Source: Ilumatobacter coccineus YM16-304 (GTDB lineage: Bacteria; Actinomycetota; Acidimicrobiia; Acidimicrobiales; Ilumatobacteraceae). From it: a DNA stretch of 64,000 nt. Both the position numbers and the translations under genes were made by a program. The stretch spans positions 1,860,001 to 1,924,000 of the forward strand of contig NC_020520.1 in assembly GCF_000348785.1 (NCBI RefSeq), in the 5' to 3' direction. Position 1 is the stretch's first letter. Each line of letters opens with the position of its first letter. A model generated the notes under the pieces. The model searched no databases. It was not told where the DNA came from and worked only from the letters and a program-made list of their open reading frames with translations. This document shows, in pieces, positions 17,266-25,660 of this stretch.

Positions 17266-17688
17266 ATGTCACGTAACCAGTACCACGACTACCTCCGCGC
17301 TGTCCCGCTGTTCGCGGGTGTCGACGACGAGGACCTCGACGTCATCGGCGCCGCGGTCACCGAACTCTCCTTCAAGGAGGGCGACGTGCTCATGCGTGCC
17401 GGCTCGACGGCTCGCGAGATGGTCATCGTGCTCGAGGGCTCGCTCTGTGTGAAGCTCGGCGACACCGAGATCGCGCTCATCGAGACCGGCGGCTTCGCCG
17501 GCGAGATGGGGCTGCTCGCAGGTCGTCCGCGCAACGCCGACGTGGTGGCCAAGGGGCCGACCAAGGTGTTGCACATCGACAGTCGCTCGTTCGACAACGT
17601 GCTCGACGAAGCGCCGCAGATCGCGGTCAAGATGCTGCCGATCGTCGCCAAGCGCGTCGTCGACAACAACTCCCGCGTCTCCGACTGA
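17266..17688 (+). CDS. Stand-alone cyclic nucleotide-binding domain protein
   Basis: A protein of 140 residues made almost entirely of one CRP-type cyclic-nucleotide-binding jelly roll: VPLFAGVDDEDLDVIGAA, then SFKEGDVLMRAGSTAREMVIVLEGSL, then GGFAGEMGLLAGRPRNADVVA. The phosphate-binding cassette GEMGLL...RNADV lies where CRP proteins bind cAMP. There is no helix-turn-helix, so it is not a CRP-type regulator by itself. It probably senses a nucleotide for a partner protein. It diverges from the Rieske gene and is followed by a strong hairpin. Confidence 0.88.
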   Translation: MSRNQYHDYLRAVPLFAGVDDEDLDVIGAAVTELSFKEGDVLMRAGSTAREMVIVLEGSLCVKLGDTEIALIETGGFAGEMGLLAGRPRNADVVAKGPTKVLHIDSRSFDNVLDEAPQIAVKMLPIVAKRVVDNNSRVSD

Positions 17689-17689
17689 C

Positions 17690-17722
17690 CCGGTTGCCGG
17701 CGTCGTTCCGACGCCGAGCCGG
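17690..17722. terminator. Bidirectional hairpin terminator
   Basis: GGCGTCG-TTC-CGACGCC (17699-17715) is a perfect 7-bp stem flanked by outer CCGG/CCGG pairs. It lies in the gap between the convergent cyclic-nucleotide-binding and dienelactone-hydrolase genes. Position and symmetry support termination from both sides; there is no T-tract. Confidence 0.55.
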
Positions 17723-17755
17723 CCGCTCATCGCGGTCGGGTCGCGGCCGGGCGGG

Positions 17756-18496
17756 TCAGCCTGCCGTCAACGTGCGGCGGAAGATCTCGAGTGTCTTCTC
17801 GTACGTGCGGTCGGACGCTTCCTGGTGGTACGTGGCGTAGCCAGGCCAGGTGAAGCCGTGGTCGGCCCCGTCGAAGATCTCGACCTCGACGTTGTCGAGC
17901 GGTTCGACCGCGTCGAAGAACGGTTGATGCATCTCGATCGACTGCACCTTGTCGGCGGTGCCGATGCCGATGAACAGCGGCTGCTGCAGTTGCGCGGCCG
18001 ACCGGTGCGGGGAGTCGGGCTCGGTGTCGGCCAGGAACGATGGATGGAACATCGATCCGGCGGCGAAACGCTCGGGCAGTCGCTCGAGCGTGCGGAACAC
18101 CGCCCGGGCGCCGAGGCAGAAGCCGATCGTGCCGAGCTTCGCGTCGGCCGGAAGGTCGAGCGCGTCGAGCGTGTCGTCGAGGTCGGACTGGATGCCGACG
18201 TCGTCGAGGCTGGCGATGAGCTCCCACATGCGGTTGCGGAGTGACGGATCGGCGACCACGTCGGCGGGTTCGAACCCGATCATCCGGCCGGAGCGGTGGT
18301 ACAGATCGGGCGTGACGACGCGGAACCCGTCGGCGGCGAGCTTGCGCATGAACTCGTGGAGGGCCTCGCGGATCGCCGGAGCATCGTGGAAGATGACGAC
18401 CGTCGGGAACGGTCCGCCGGCGGCCGGTTCCTTCACGAGCACCGCCATCGTGCCGTCGTCCGTGGCGACGTCGAGGATCGATTCGTTGAGGTCCAT
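17756..18496 (-). CDS. Dienelactone hydrolase-family protein
   Basis: About 246 residues of the alpha/beta-hydrolase fold. The nucleophile elbow is GFCLGARAVF, with cysteine in place of serine as in dienelactone hydrolase. The acid follows in GTADKV and the histidine in GADHGFTWPGYATYHQ. This Cys-Asp-His set is typical of the family, whose members open dienelactones from chlorocatechol breakdown or act on other esters. It is not clustered with ring-cleavage genes, so the substrate is unknown. The ATG at 18496 (MDLNESI) is preferred; an in-frame ATG at 18517 would add seven residues. Confidence 0.88.
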   Translation of the reverse strand: MDLNESILDVATDDGTMAVLVKEPAAGGPFPTVVIFHDAPAIREALHEFMRKLAADGFRVVTPDLYHRSGRMIGFEPADVVADPSLRNRMWELIASLDDVGIQSDLDDTLDALDLPADAKLGTIGFCLGARAVFRTLERLPERFAAGSMFHPSFLADTEPDSPHRSAAQLQQPLFIGIGTADKVQSIEMHQPFFDAVEPLDNVEVEIFDGADHGFTWPGYATYHQEASDRTYEKTLEIFRRTLTAG

Positions 18497-18586
18497 CGGG
18501 TGAAAGTACCCGCTCATCGGCCCGATCGTCACGGTGAGCGTCCAAGTCACCGCAGATTCTTTCTGGCATGAGTCATGGCGAATCGG

Positions 18587-18636
18587 GCAACGAACGAGCA
18601 ACGAGCTGGCAACGTGCGAGCAACGTACGAGCGACC
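18587..18636. repeat. Direct repeats with 11-bp spacing upstream of the dienelactone hydrolase gene
   Basis: GCAACG recurs at 18587, 18598, 18609 and 18620, and a degenerate GCGACC follows at 18631, each exactly 11 bp apart. On the minus strand this reads CGTTGCTCGxx repeated about one helical turn apart. It sits roughly 90 bp upstream of the leftward hydrolase gene. Helically phased direct repeats are typical of operators for OmpR/SARP-type activators; that reading is inference. Confidence 0.6.
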
Positions 18637-18693
18637 GCTCGATCGACGGAATCGACGGTTGGCGGGACCGCGACCTCCGCCCGCTCGGAGCGC

Positions 18694-19908
18694 CTACGCA
18701 GGGCGGATCGATGCGACCATCACATCGATCATGGTGTCGATCTCGGCGTCGGTCGACGTGAGCGGCGGGCAGAAGGCGAGCGCTTCGCCGATCGGGCGTA
18801 CGACCACGCCACCCTCGAGCATCCGCTGTCGAGTGCCGATGCCGTCGGCGTGCAGGAGTGCCGCCTGGACGGCACCCGTTCCGCGGTGACCGGCGATGAC
18901 GCCGTCGCGGGTGAGCGCCGCGAACGCCGCCTCGAAGCGCTCGCCGATCTCGGTCGCTCGGGCGACGAGACCGTCACGTTCGATGATCGCGATGTTGGTG
19001 ACCCCGGCAGCACACGCTGCCGGATGCCCGGAGTAGGTGTAGCCGGTGCGCAACATCGCATCCGACGACTCGAAGGCATCGGCCACGCGCCGGCCGACGA
19101 CCACACCCGACAGCGGCTGGTAGCCGGAGGTGACCCCTTTGGCGAAGGTGATCAGGTCGGGCGTGACGCCGTAGGTCTGCGACGCGAACCACGACCCGGT
19201 CCGTCCGAAGCCGCTGATGACCTCGTCGAAACACAGCAACGCCCCGTGCTGCTCGGTGAGGCGGCGAAGCCCTTCGAGATAGCCATCCGACGGTGGAAAC
19301 ACACCGCCGGCGCCCTGGATCGGCTCGGTGATGACCCCGGCGATGCGGTCGCCGTGCTCGGCGAACACGCGCGCCGCGTCCTCGACGTCGTCCGGGTCGA
19401 TCTCGACGAAGTGCGGGACGAGGTCGCCCCAGCCGTCTCGGTTCGGTTCGATGCCCTGGGCGGTGGTTCCGCCCCAGTTGGTGCCGTGGTAGCCGCGCGT
19501 TCGGCGGAGCAGTATCTGGCGGTCGGGGTCGCCGTTCAACCGGTGGAACTGGCGCATCAACTTGAGCGCGGTGTCGACCGCCTCGGATCCGGAGCTGCCG
19601 AGGAACACGCGACCGTCGGGCATCGGCGAGACCGAACGGATGGCCTCGGCCGCGTCGATCGCCGGTTGATGGGTGAACGGGTCGAAGATGTGGTGGCTGT
19701 CGAGCTGGGCCAACTGTGTGCCGATCGCATCGACCATCTCGCGGTTGCCGTGGCCGATCTGGCAGAACCACAGGCTGGCCATCGCATCGAGGTAGGTCTT
19801 GCCGGTGTCGTCCCACAACGTGGTGCCTTCGGCGCGCACGATCTTCACGAAGTCGCCTTCCGGTTTGGCCGGGTCGGCGAAGGGATGCAGCAGCGCGCTC
19901 GACGTCAT
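18694..19908 (-). CDS. Class III (omega) aminotransferase, PLP-dependent
   Basis: A 404-residue fold-type I aminotransferase. Motifs visible are MASLWFCQIGHGNREM, FLGSSGSEAVDTALKL for PLP phosphate, ITEPIQGAGGVFPP, CFDEVISGFGRTGSWFA, and the PLP lysine in FAKGVTSGYQP. Enzymes of this type move amino groups from omega-amino acids, diamines or beta-alanine to pyruvate or 2-oxoglutarate. The neighbouring FAD oxidase resembles gamma-glutamylputrescine oxidases, so an amine or polyamine substrate is likely but unproven. The ATG at 19908 avoids an unlikely Trp/Gly-rich extension. Confidence 0.93.
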   Translation of the reverse strand: MTSSALLHPFADPAKPEGDFVKIVRAEGTTLWDDTGKTYLDAMASLWFCQIGHGNREMVDAIGTQLAQLDSHHIFDPFTHQPAIDAAEAIRSVSPMPDGRVFLGSSGSEAVDTALKLMRQFHRLNGDPDRQILLRRTRGYHGTNWGGTTAQGIEPNRDGWGDLVPHFVEIDPDDVEDAARVFAEHGDRIAGVITEPIQGAGGVFPPSDGYLEGLRRLTEQHGALLCFDEVISGFGRTGSWFASQTYGVTPDLITFAKGVTSGYQPLSGVVVGRRVADAFESSDAMLRTGYTYSGHPAACAAGVTNIAIIERDGLVARATEIGERFEAAFAALTRDGVIAGHRGTGAVQAALLHADGIGTRQRMLEGGVVVRPIGEALAFCPPLTSTDAEIDTMIDVMVASIRPA

Positions 19909-19979
19909 GACGTCATCTTCCCATCCCCAGCTCATTCGCCCGCCCATTCATCCGCCCGCCCACCCGGCGGCTCGTCTCG

Positions 19980-21356
19980 TCAGTCGCCGCGGAGTGCGCC
20001 GGCGAGCCACATCGCCGCTCGTGCGGGACGGTCGCGTCGGGTTTCACGACGGTCGGCCGCGGCGAGGAGACGTCGGCTGGTTCGCACGCCCAGCCAGCGC
20101 AGCGGTTCGGGCTCCCACCGGCGGTGCCGCGCTCCGACCCACGGCAGTGTGGTGCGGTCGGTCTGGTCGCCGTGGATGAGTTCGGCGAGGGTGCGCCCCG
20201 CGAGGTTGGCCGCGGCCACGCCTTCGCCGACGTAGCCGCCGAGCGTCGCCGTCCCTGAGGCTCGGTCGAGGTGCACCGAAGGCAGCCAGTTGCGGGGGAT
20301 GCCCAGCACGCCGCCCCATCGGTGCGTGACGACCGCGTCGTCGAGCGAGGGGAACAGATCGACGAGGACGTCGCGGATCCGGTGGTGAGCAGGTTCGTGC
20401 AACTCGGTCGCCGGGTCGATGACCGACCCGAATCGATAGGGGATGCCGGTGCCGCCGAACGCCAGACGGTCGTCGTCGGTGCGCTGCCCGTAGATCACCA
20501 TCGTGCGGTCGTCGTTGAACGTCTGCCGGTCGGCGAGACCGATCTCGTCGAACACCTCCGAAGGCAGGGGCTCGGTGGCGATCATCAAGGAGTACACCGG
20601 CAGCAGGTCGCGTCGCTCGCCGGCGAGGTCGCGCGTGTACGCCTCGAGCGCTCGGACGGTGACGTCGGCGCGAATCGTGCCTCGTTCGGTGACGACGCGG
20701 CGACCGTCGATGGCGGTGACAGCGGTGTCTTCGTGGATCGTGACGCCACGCTGCTCGACGGTGTCGGCGAGCCCACGGACGAGGCGGGCCGGGTCGAGCG
20801 CGGCGCACGGGGCGAAGAAGATGCCCGACCGCACGTCGGTGGCAGCGCAGTGGCGTCGTGCCTCGTCGGCATCGAGCAGACGAAGGTGCTCGTCGCCGAT
20901 GCCGGCCCGGCGCGCGTGCTCGACCTCGGCGCGCTGGCGCTCGGCCTGCGGTCGGGTTCGGGCGAGCCGGATGTTGCCACCCTTCGCATACCCGCACTCG
21001 ATGCCTTCACGCCGGGCGACGCGTCCGATCTCGTCGACGGCATCGAACACGGCCAGTTCGAGGCGGTGGGCGTCGGATCGTGTCGACATCTCGGCGTAGC
21101 GGCTCGTCGCTCCCGCCAGTTCTCCGACTGCCCATCCGCCGTTGCGGCCCGACGCGCCGAAGCCGCAGTAGTGCTTCTCGATGACGGCGATGCGCAACGT
21201 CGGGTCGAGTTCGGTGAGGTAGTACGCGGTCCAGAGTCCGCTGAACCCGCCACCGACGATGGCGACGTCGACGTCGGCGTCGCCGTCGAGTGCAGGTCGT
21301 CGCGGCGGCAGCGGGGCTCGGTCGAGCCAGAGCGACCTCGGCACCGCCTCGGTCAC
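19980..21356 (-). CDS. FAD-dependent oxidoreductase of the D-amino-acid/gamma-glutamylputrescine oxidase type
   Basis: A 458-residue DAO-family flavoprotein. The Rossmann motif is VAIVGGGFSGLWTAYYL, followed by EKHYCGFGASGRNGGWA; the GASGRNGG signature is typical of PuuB-like amine oxidases. Later blocks include LLPVYSLMIATEPLP and RWGGVLGIPRNWLPSV. The enzyme should oxidise a secondary or modified amine, releasing an aldehyde and reducing oxygen. I place the start at GTG 21356, preceded by a G-rich ribosome site, although the frame stays open further upstream. It lies 71 bp upstream of the aminotransferase on the same strand. Confidence 0.88.
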   Translation of the reverse strand: MTEAVPRSLWLDRAPLPPRRPALDGDADVDVAIVGGGFSGLWTAYYLTELDPTLRIAVIEKHYCGFGASGRNGGWAVGELAGATSRYAEMSTRSDAHRLELAVFDAVDEIGRVARREGIECGYAKGGNIRLARTRPQAERQRAEVEHARRAGIGDEHLRLLDADEARRHCAATDVRSGIFFAPCAALDPARLVRGLADTVEQRGVTIHEDTAVTAIDGRRVVTERGTIRADVTVRALEAYTRDLAGERRDLLPVYSLMIATEPLPSEVFDEIGLADRQTFNDDRTMVIYGQRTDDDRLAFGGTGIPYRFGSVIDPATELHEPAHHRIRDVLVDLFPSLDDAVVTHRWGGVLGIPRNWLPSVHLDRASGTATLGGYVGEGVAAANLAGRTLAELIHGDQTDRTTLPWVGARHRRWEPEPLRWLGVRTSRRLLAAADRRETRRDRPARAAMWLAGALRGD

Positions 21357-21365
21357 CGCAACCCC

Positions 21366-21380
21366 CGACGCGGTGCGTCG
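21366..21380. promoter_or_regulatory. Perfect 6-3-6 palindrome in divergent promoter
   Basis: CGACGC-GGT-GCGTCG lies in the 79-bp region between the divergent FAD oxidase (start 21356) and the C45-GNAT fusion gene (start 21436). Its place in a divergent promoter suggests an operator serving both genes. The regulator is not identified. Confidence 0.35.
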
Positions 21381-21435
21381 AATTCTGGTGCGGCAGGAAC
21401 CGGCATGGGCGAAACCTATAGCGTCGAGGTTCACG

Positions 21436-23247
21436 ATGAGACGACCGCCGATTCGCATCCTCGACATCTCCGGCACGCCCGAGGAGATGGGCGCGACGCA
21501 CGGTGCGGCCTTCGCCGACGAGATCCGTCGATACACCCGCGATCGAGTGGCCCTGGTCGCCGAAGGATCGTGGAGTGGGGGACCGATCGCCGAGTCGGAC
21601 GTGCTCGACATCGCGGCGTCGATGCTGCCGGCACACGAGGCGTTCGACGCGAGCCTCCACGCCGAGATGGCGGCGATGGCCGACGCGGCCGGTATCACGC
21701 TCGCCGAAGCCGTGGTGGTCGGCGGGTTCACCGACTTCGTCGACACGGTGCGCGCCGTCACCGGCGGACCGACGCCCGCCGAACTGATCGAAGACGACTG
21801 CACGGCGGTGATCGTGCCGAACTCGCGCGCCGGGGGAGCGGGCTTCCTCGCCCAGACCTGGGACATGCACGACTCGGCCACCGACCACGTCGTCCTGCTG
21901 CGTGCGCACCCGGCCGACGGACTGGGCTTCAACGTGTTCACCACCACCGGGTGTCTCGGCCAGATCGGCATGAACACCGCCGGGGTGTGTGTGGGCATCA
22001 ACAACCTCACCGGGCTCGACGGACGCCGCGGGGTCGCGTGGACCTCGGTCGTCCGCGGCATGCTCAACACCGACTCGGCCGATGCCGCACTCGACCTGCT
22101 GCTCTCGGCCGACCTCGCCGGAGCGCACAACTTCCTCGTCTACGACCGCCACGACGTCGGCTACAACGTCGAGGCGATGCCGGCGGTCCGGCCGGTCGAG
22201 ACACTCGGCGCGACGGTCGTCGTGCACACCAACCACACGGTGTACGACGCGGCCACCGCCGTCGAGGTCGAGCGGCCACCGCTGGCCACCGAGTCGTCGA
22301 CCAAGCGTCGGGCGATGGCCGAGCGTCTGCTCGCCGACGGCGACATCGACCTCGATCGCCTGGTCGAGATGCTGCGCGAGCCCACCGCGATCTGCCAGCG
22401 AGCCGTCGAGCCGATGCACATCGAGTCGAGCGGAGCAGCGGTGATGCGTCCCGCCTCGAGCGACTTCTGGGCGTGTTGGGGGCGCCCGGCCGACAACGAC
22501 TTCTCGCGCGTCGCGATGCCGATGGTGGCGCGCGAGTCGATGCCCGAGCCGGCTGCGGCCCCCGTCATGATCGGACCGCGCTCGGGCGTGCGCTACCACC
22601 ACCTCGACCCGATGTGGTCGTCGATGGCCGTGGCGCTGGAGAGCCAGGCGTTTCCGAACACGCGCCCCGAGCACCTGCTCGACCTCGACGACGTCGCCGG
22701 GCTGGCCGCGGCCTTTCCGGAGGGCTGCTTCGTCGGCATCGACGAACGACGCGTACCGATCGCCACCGGCTTCGGCATCCGCACGTACTTCGACCTCGAC
22801 GACCCGCAACACACCGTGCTCGAACTCATCGAGCGGAACGGTGGCGGCTGCGGACACGTACCCGACGGCGACTGGTACTACGGCACCTCGATCGCCGTGC
22901 GCCCCGACCATCGGCGACGCGGCATCGGCAGTGAGCTCTACGACCTGCGCAAACAGGTGTGCCGGGACCTCGGGCTGCGCGGCATCGTCGCCGGCGGCGT
23001 GATCCCGGGCTATGCCGGCCACAAGCACGAGATGAGCGCGGAGGAGTACATCGCCGAGGTCGCGGCCGGTCGGCTGTACGACCCGACCCTCACCTTCCAA
23101 CTCGACAACGGATTCGAAGCTCGCGGGGCCTTGGCGAACTACATGGAGAATCCCCTGGTCGAGAGCTATGCCGCGCTCATCGTCTGGCACAACGCCGACT
23201 TCGTCGAACCAGATGTGACCGACACGGCGCGACGAGGTCGGGGCTGA
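21436..23247 (+). CDS. Fusion of C45 autoproteolytic acyl hydrolase/acyltransferase with a GNAT domain
   Basis: A 603-residue two-domain protein. Residues 5-340 match the C45 (isopenicillin-N acyltransferase-like) family: early GTPEEMGATHGAAFADEI, the likely self-cleaving nucleophile Cys122 in IEDDCTAV, then WDMHDSATDHVVLL and TGCLGQIGMNTAGVCVGINNL. Residues about 425-595 are a GNAT acetyltransferase with the acetyl-CoA motif VRPDHRRRGIGSEL. The end of the GNAT part (PGYAGHKHEMSAEEY, then LTFQLDNGFEARG) resembles GNAT domains usually joined to nitrilase-type amidases. The protein may both cleave an amide and acylate an amine. It diverges from an amine oxidase gene. Confidence 0.85.
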   Translation: MRRPPIRILDISGTPEEMGATHGAAFADEIRRYTRDRVALVAEGSWSGGPIAESDVLDIAASMLPAHEAFDASLHAEMAAMADAAGITLAEAVVVGGFTDFVDTVRAVTGGPTPAELIEDDCTAVIVPNSRAGGAGFLAQTWDMHDSATDHVVLLRAHPADGLGFNVFTTTGCLGQIGMNTAGVCVGINNLTGLDGRRGVAWTSVVRGMLNTDSADAALDLLLSADLAGAHNFLVYDRHDVGYNVEAMPAVRPVETLGATVVVHTNHTVYDAATAVEVERPPLATESSTKRRAMAERLLADGDIDLDRLVEMLREPTAICQRAVEPMHIESSGAAVMRPASSDFWACWGRPADNDFSRVAMPMVARESMPEPAAAPVMIGPRSGVRYHHLDPMWSSMAVALESQAFPNTRPEHLLDLDDVAGLAAAFPEGCFVGIDERRVPIATGFGIRTYFDLDDPQHTVLELIERNGGGCGHVPDGDWYYGTSIAVRPDHRRRGIGSELYDLRKQVCRDLGLRGIVAGGVIPGYAGHKHEMSAEEYIAEVAAGRLYDPTLTFQLDNGFEARGALANYMENPLVESYAALIVWHNADFVEPDVTDTARRGRG

Positions 23248-23286
23248 GTCGGGTGTCGGGCGGCCGGTGGCCGTAGGGTCTCGCCC

Positions 23287-24135
23287 ATGAGCGATCAGAT
23301 CGAGATCAACGGTCTGCGGGCGATCACCATCGTTGGTGCGCTCCCGCACGAGCGTGAAATCGCCCAGCCCTTGCAGATCGACCTGGCCTTCGACGTCGAC
23401 CTGCGAGACGCCGGCCGGAGCGACGAACTCGGCGACACGGTGCACTACGGCCTCGTCGCCGATCGCGTCGTCGCCGTCGTGCAGGAATCGAAGGACTTCC
23501 TGCTCGAGCGCCTGGTCGCGCGCATCGCCGACGAGGTGTTGGCGTTCGATCGCGTCGAAGCCGTCGAGGTCAAGCTGACCAAACTGCGCCCGCCGCTCGA
23601 AGTCGACGCAGTCGACACCGCGGTTCGTATCCGCCGGTCACGGGCCGAGGCCGAGATGCCGCCGCAGACCCTGCACCGCGCCTACATCGCCCTCGGCTCC
23701 AACCTGGGCGACCGCGAAGCCTTCCTGCGCCTCGGCGTCAAGGGGCTGGGCAACGTCACCGCGATGTCGCAGGTGTACGAGACCGATCCGGTCGGTGGCC
23801 CCGACGAGCAAGGTCCGTACCTCAACATGGTCGTCGAGGTCGAGACCTCGCTCGATCCGTTCGCCCTGCTGCGCCGCTGCCAGCGCATCGAGGCCGAAGC
23901 CATGCGACAACGAGTGGTGCACTGGGGGCCGCGCACGCTCGACGTCGACATCGTCCTCTTCGACGACCTCACCATGGTGAGCGACGACCTCAGCATCCCG
24001 CACCCGCGGTTCGCCGAACGCCGCTTCGTGCTGCAGCCGCTGTCCGACGTCGCCCCCGAGCGATGCCCCGACGGCTGGGACGACACGCTCGAGCCGGGCG
24101 GGGTGCACGCCCGAGGGCCACTCTCGCTGGGTTGA
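23287..24135 (+). CDS. folK: Bifunctional dihydroneopterin aldolase / HPPK (FolB-FolK)
   Basis: A 282-residue fusion of two folate-pathway enzymes. Residues 1-118 are dihydroneopterin aldolase (GALPHEREIAQPLQIDL with its glutamate, DTVHYGLVADRV, VKLTKLRPPLEV with the lysine). Residues 126-265 are 6-hydroxymethyl-7,8-dihydropterin pyrophosphokinase (YIALGSNLGDREAFL, YETDPVGG, WGPRTLDVDIVLFDD with both metal-binding aspartates, SIPHPRFAERRFVL). It makes 6-hydroxymethyl-dihydropterin and then its pyrophosphate. gpgS starts 4 bp downstream, so the genes are probably cotranscribed. Confidence 0.95.
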   Translation: MSDQIEINGLRAITIVGALPHEREIAQPLQIDLAFDVDLRDAGRSDELGDTVHYGLVADRVVAVVQESKDFLLERLVARIADEVLAFDRVEAVEVKLTKLRPPLEVDAVDTAVRIRRSRAEAEMPPQTLHRAYIALGSNLGDREAFLRLGVKGLGNVTAMSQVYETDPVGGPDEQGPYLNMVVEVETSLDPFALLRRCQRIEAEAMRQRVVHWGPRTLDVDIVLFDDLTMVSDDLSIPHPRFAERRFVLQPLSDVAPERCPDGWDDTLEPGGVHARGPLSLG

Positions 24136-24139
24136 ACCG

Positions 24140-25045
24140 ATGGCCGGAGTTCGGACCTTCGAGGTGCCCGATCGGCTCGACGACGACGAGATCGCTCGTC
24201 TGCTCGAACTGAAGGGTGACCGCACCATCTCGGTGTGCCTGCCGTGTCGCGACGAGGCGGCCACGGTCGGCCCGTTGATCAGCGTCATCCGCAGCGAACT
24301 GATCGCGAAGACGGGTCTCGTCGACGAACTGATCGTCCTCGACGATCGCAGTACCGACGACACCGCACGCGTCGCCACGCACGCCGGAGCACGCGTCGTG
24401 TCGATCGACGACGTCCACGTCTCCCACGGCGAAGGCTTCGGCAAGGGCAACGCCCTCTGGGCGACGCTCCTCGTGAGCCACGGCGATTTCGTCGTGTGGT
24501 GTGATGGCGACGTCACGAGCTTCGAACCCGACTGGGTGTCGAAGTTGCTGCTCCCGATGCTCGACGACGACTCGGTCGGCATGGTCAAGGCGCTGTACCA
24601 CCGGCCGACCAAGTACGGCGGTGGCGGTCGTACGACCGAACTGGTGGCTCGCCCCCTGATGTCGCGGTACTTCCCCGAACTCACCGGACTCGCCCAGCCG
24701 CTGTCGGGCGAGTATGCAGGCCGCCGCTCGGTGCTCGAATCGTTGAGTTTCGTGCAGGGCTGGGGCGTCGAGATGGGACTGCTCATCGACATCGCCGACC
24801 GATACGGACCCGAGGCCATCGCCCAGGTCGACCTCGGCAACCGACTCCACCGCCACCGGTCGCTCCAATCGCTCTCGGTGCAGGCCGCCGAAGTGATGGC
24901 CACCATGCTCGACCGTGCCGGACATCCGCCCGGCGACGGCGAGGTGCAGCAGGCGCTCATCCGCGCCGACGGAACCGACGTCCCGCTCAATCTCCGCTCG
25001 CGCCCCTCGCTCGCCTCGCTGGGGTTGAGCCGCACGTCTGCATGA
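24140..25045 (+). CDS. gpgS: Glucosyl-3-phosphoglycerate synthase
   Basis: A GT-A fold glycosyltransferase of 301 residues. It opens with SVCLPCRDEAATVGPLI, then LIVLDDRSTDDTARVA and the GKGNALWATL nucleotide-sugar region. The DxD-like metal site is WCDGDVTSF, followed by KALYHRPTKYGGGGRTTELVARPL and the SGEYAGRRSVLE loop. These match GpgS, which joins UDP-glucose to 3-phosphoglycerate, the first step towards glucosylglycerate and methylglucose lipopolysaccharide in mycobacteria. The stop overlaps the start of a histidine phosphatase that would remove the phosphate, which supports the assignment. Confidence 0.92.
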   Translation: MAGVRTFEVPDRLDDDEIARLLELKGDRTISVCLPCRDEAATVGPLISVIRSELIAKTGLVDELIVLDDRSTDDTARVATHAGARVVSIDDVHVSHGEGFGKGNALWATLLVSHGDFVVWCDGDVTSFEPDWVSKLLLPMLDDDSVGMVKALYHRPTKYGGGGRTTELVARPLMSRYFPELTGLAQPLSGEYAGRRSVLESLSFVQGWGVEMGLLIDIADRYGPEAIAQVDLGNRLHRHRSLQSLSVQAAEVMATMLDRAGHPPGDGEVQQALIRADGTDVPLNLRSRPSLASLGLSRTSA

Positions 25046-25659
25046 CGATCACGCGCCTCCTGCTCGTCCGTCACGGCGAGTCGACCTGGAACGCCGTGCG
25101 CCGCTGGCAGGGGCAGGCCGACCCGCCGCTCACCGAGCGAGGCGAGCAGCAGGCGCTCGATGCCGTGGCCGCGCTGCGCGGTCTCGGCTCGTTCTCGTTC
25201 GTCGCCACGTCGACACTGCAGCGCGCTCGGCGCACCGGCGAACTGCTCGCCGCCGGCGTCGGCGTCGACATCGCTGCGCCGATCGAGTCACTGGCGGAGC
25301 GAGCCGCCGGCGAGTGGGAAGGGCTCACACGCGTGGAGATCAACGAGCGTTACCCCGGTTTCCTCGATCACGACCGCCGACCGCCCGGCTACGAGGACGA
25401 CGACGCGGTCGTGCACCGTGCCGGCGCGGCACTGACCGACCTCGCTCGCCGCCACGCCGGACAGTCGATGCTCGTGGTGTCGCACGGTGGCGTCATCAAC
25501 GCGCTCGAACGCGATCGCGGCGAGCCGTGGGTGCGACTCGACAACCTCGAAGGACGCTGGTTCGAATACGCCGACGATCGGTTGGCGCCGGTGGGCGAGC
25601 GCGTGCACCTGCGAGCTGCCGACCCCGACGACGAGCCGGTCGACCGCTCCTACGCCTGA
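25042..25659 (+). CDS. gpgP: Histidine phosphatase, probable glucosyl-3-phosphoglycerate phosphatase
   Basis: A phosphoglycerate-mutase-type histidine phosphatase of 205 residues. The catalytic RHG motif is LLVRHGESTWN, the second arginine lies in STLQRARRTGELL, the acid in AAGEWEGLT, and the second histidine in VVSHGGVINAL. An ATGA overlap ties it to gpgS, so dephosphorylation of glucosyl-3-phosphoglycerate to glucosylglycerate is the most likely role. The wider family also includes other sugar-phosphate phosphatases, so the specific name rests on context. Confidence 0.82.
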   Translation: MTITRLLLVRHGESTWNAVRRWQGQADPPLTERGEQQALDAVAALRGLGSFSFVATSTLQRARRTGELLAAGVGVDIAAPIESLAERAAGEWEGLTRVEINERYPGFLDHDRRPPGYEDDDAVVHRAGAALTDLARRHAGQSMLVVSHGGVINALERDRGEPWVRLDNLEGRWFEYADDRLAPVGERVHLRAADPDDEPVDRSYA

Positions 25660-25660
25660 G

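Noticed and set aside
20271-23445. Very long frames on both strands over the FAD oxidase and C45-GNAT genes
   Set aside because: They are open because of high GC and have no domain content; the genes called here explain the region.
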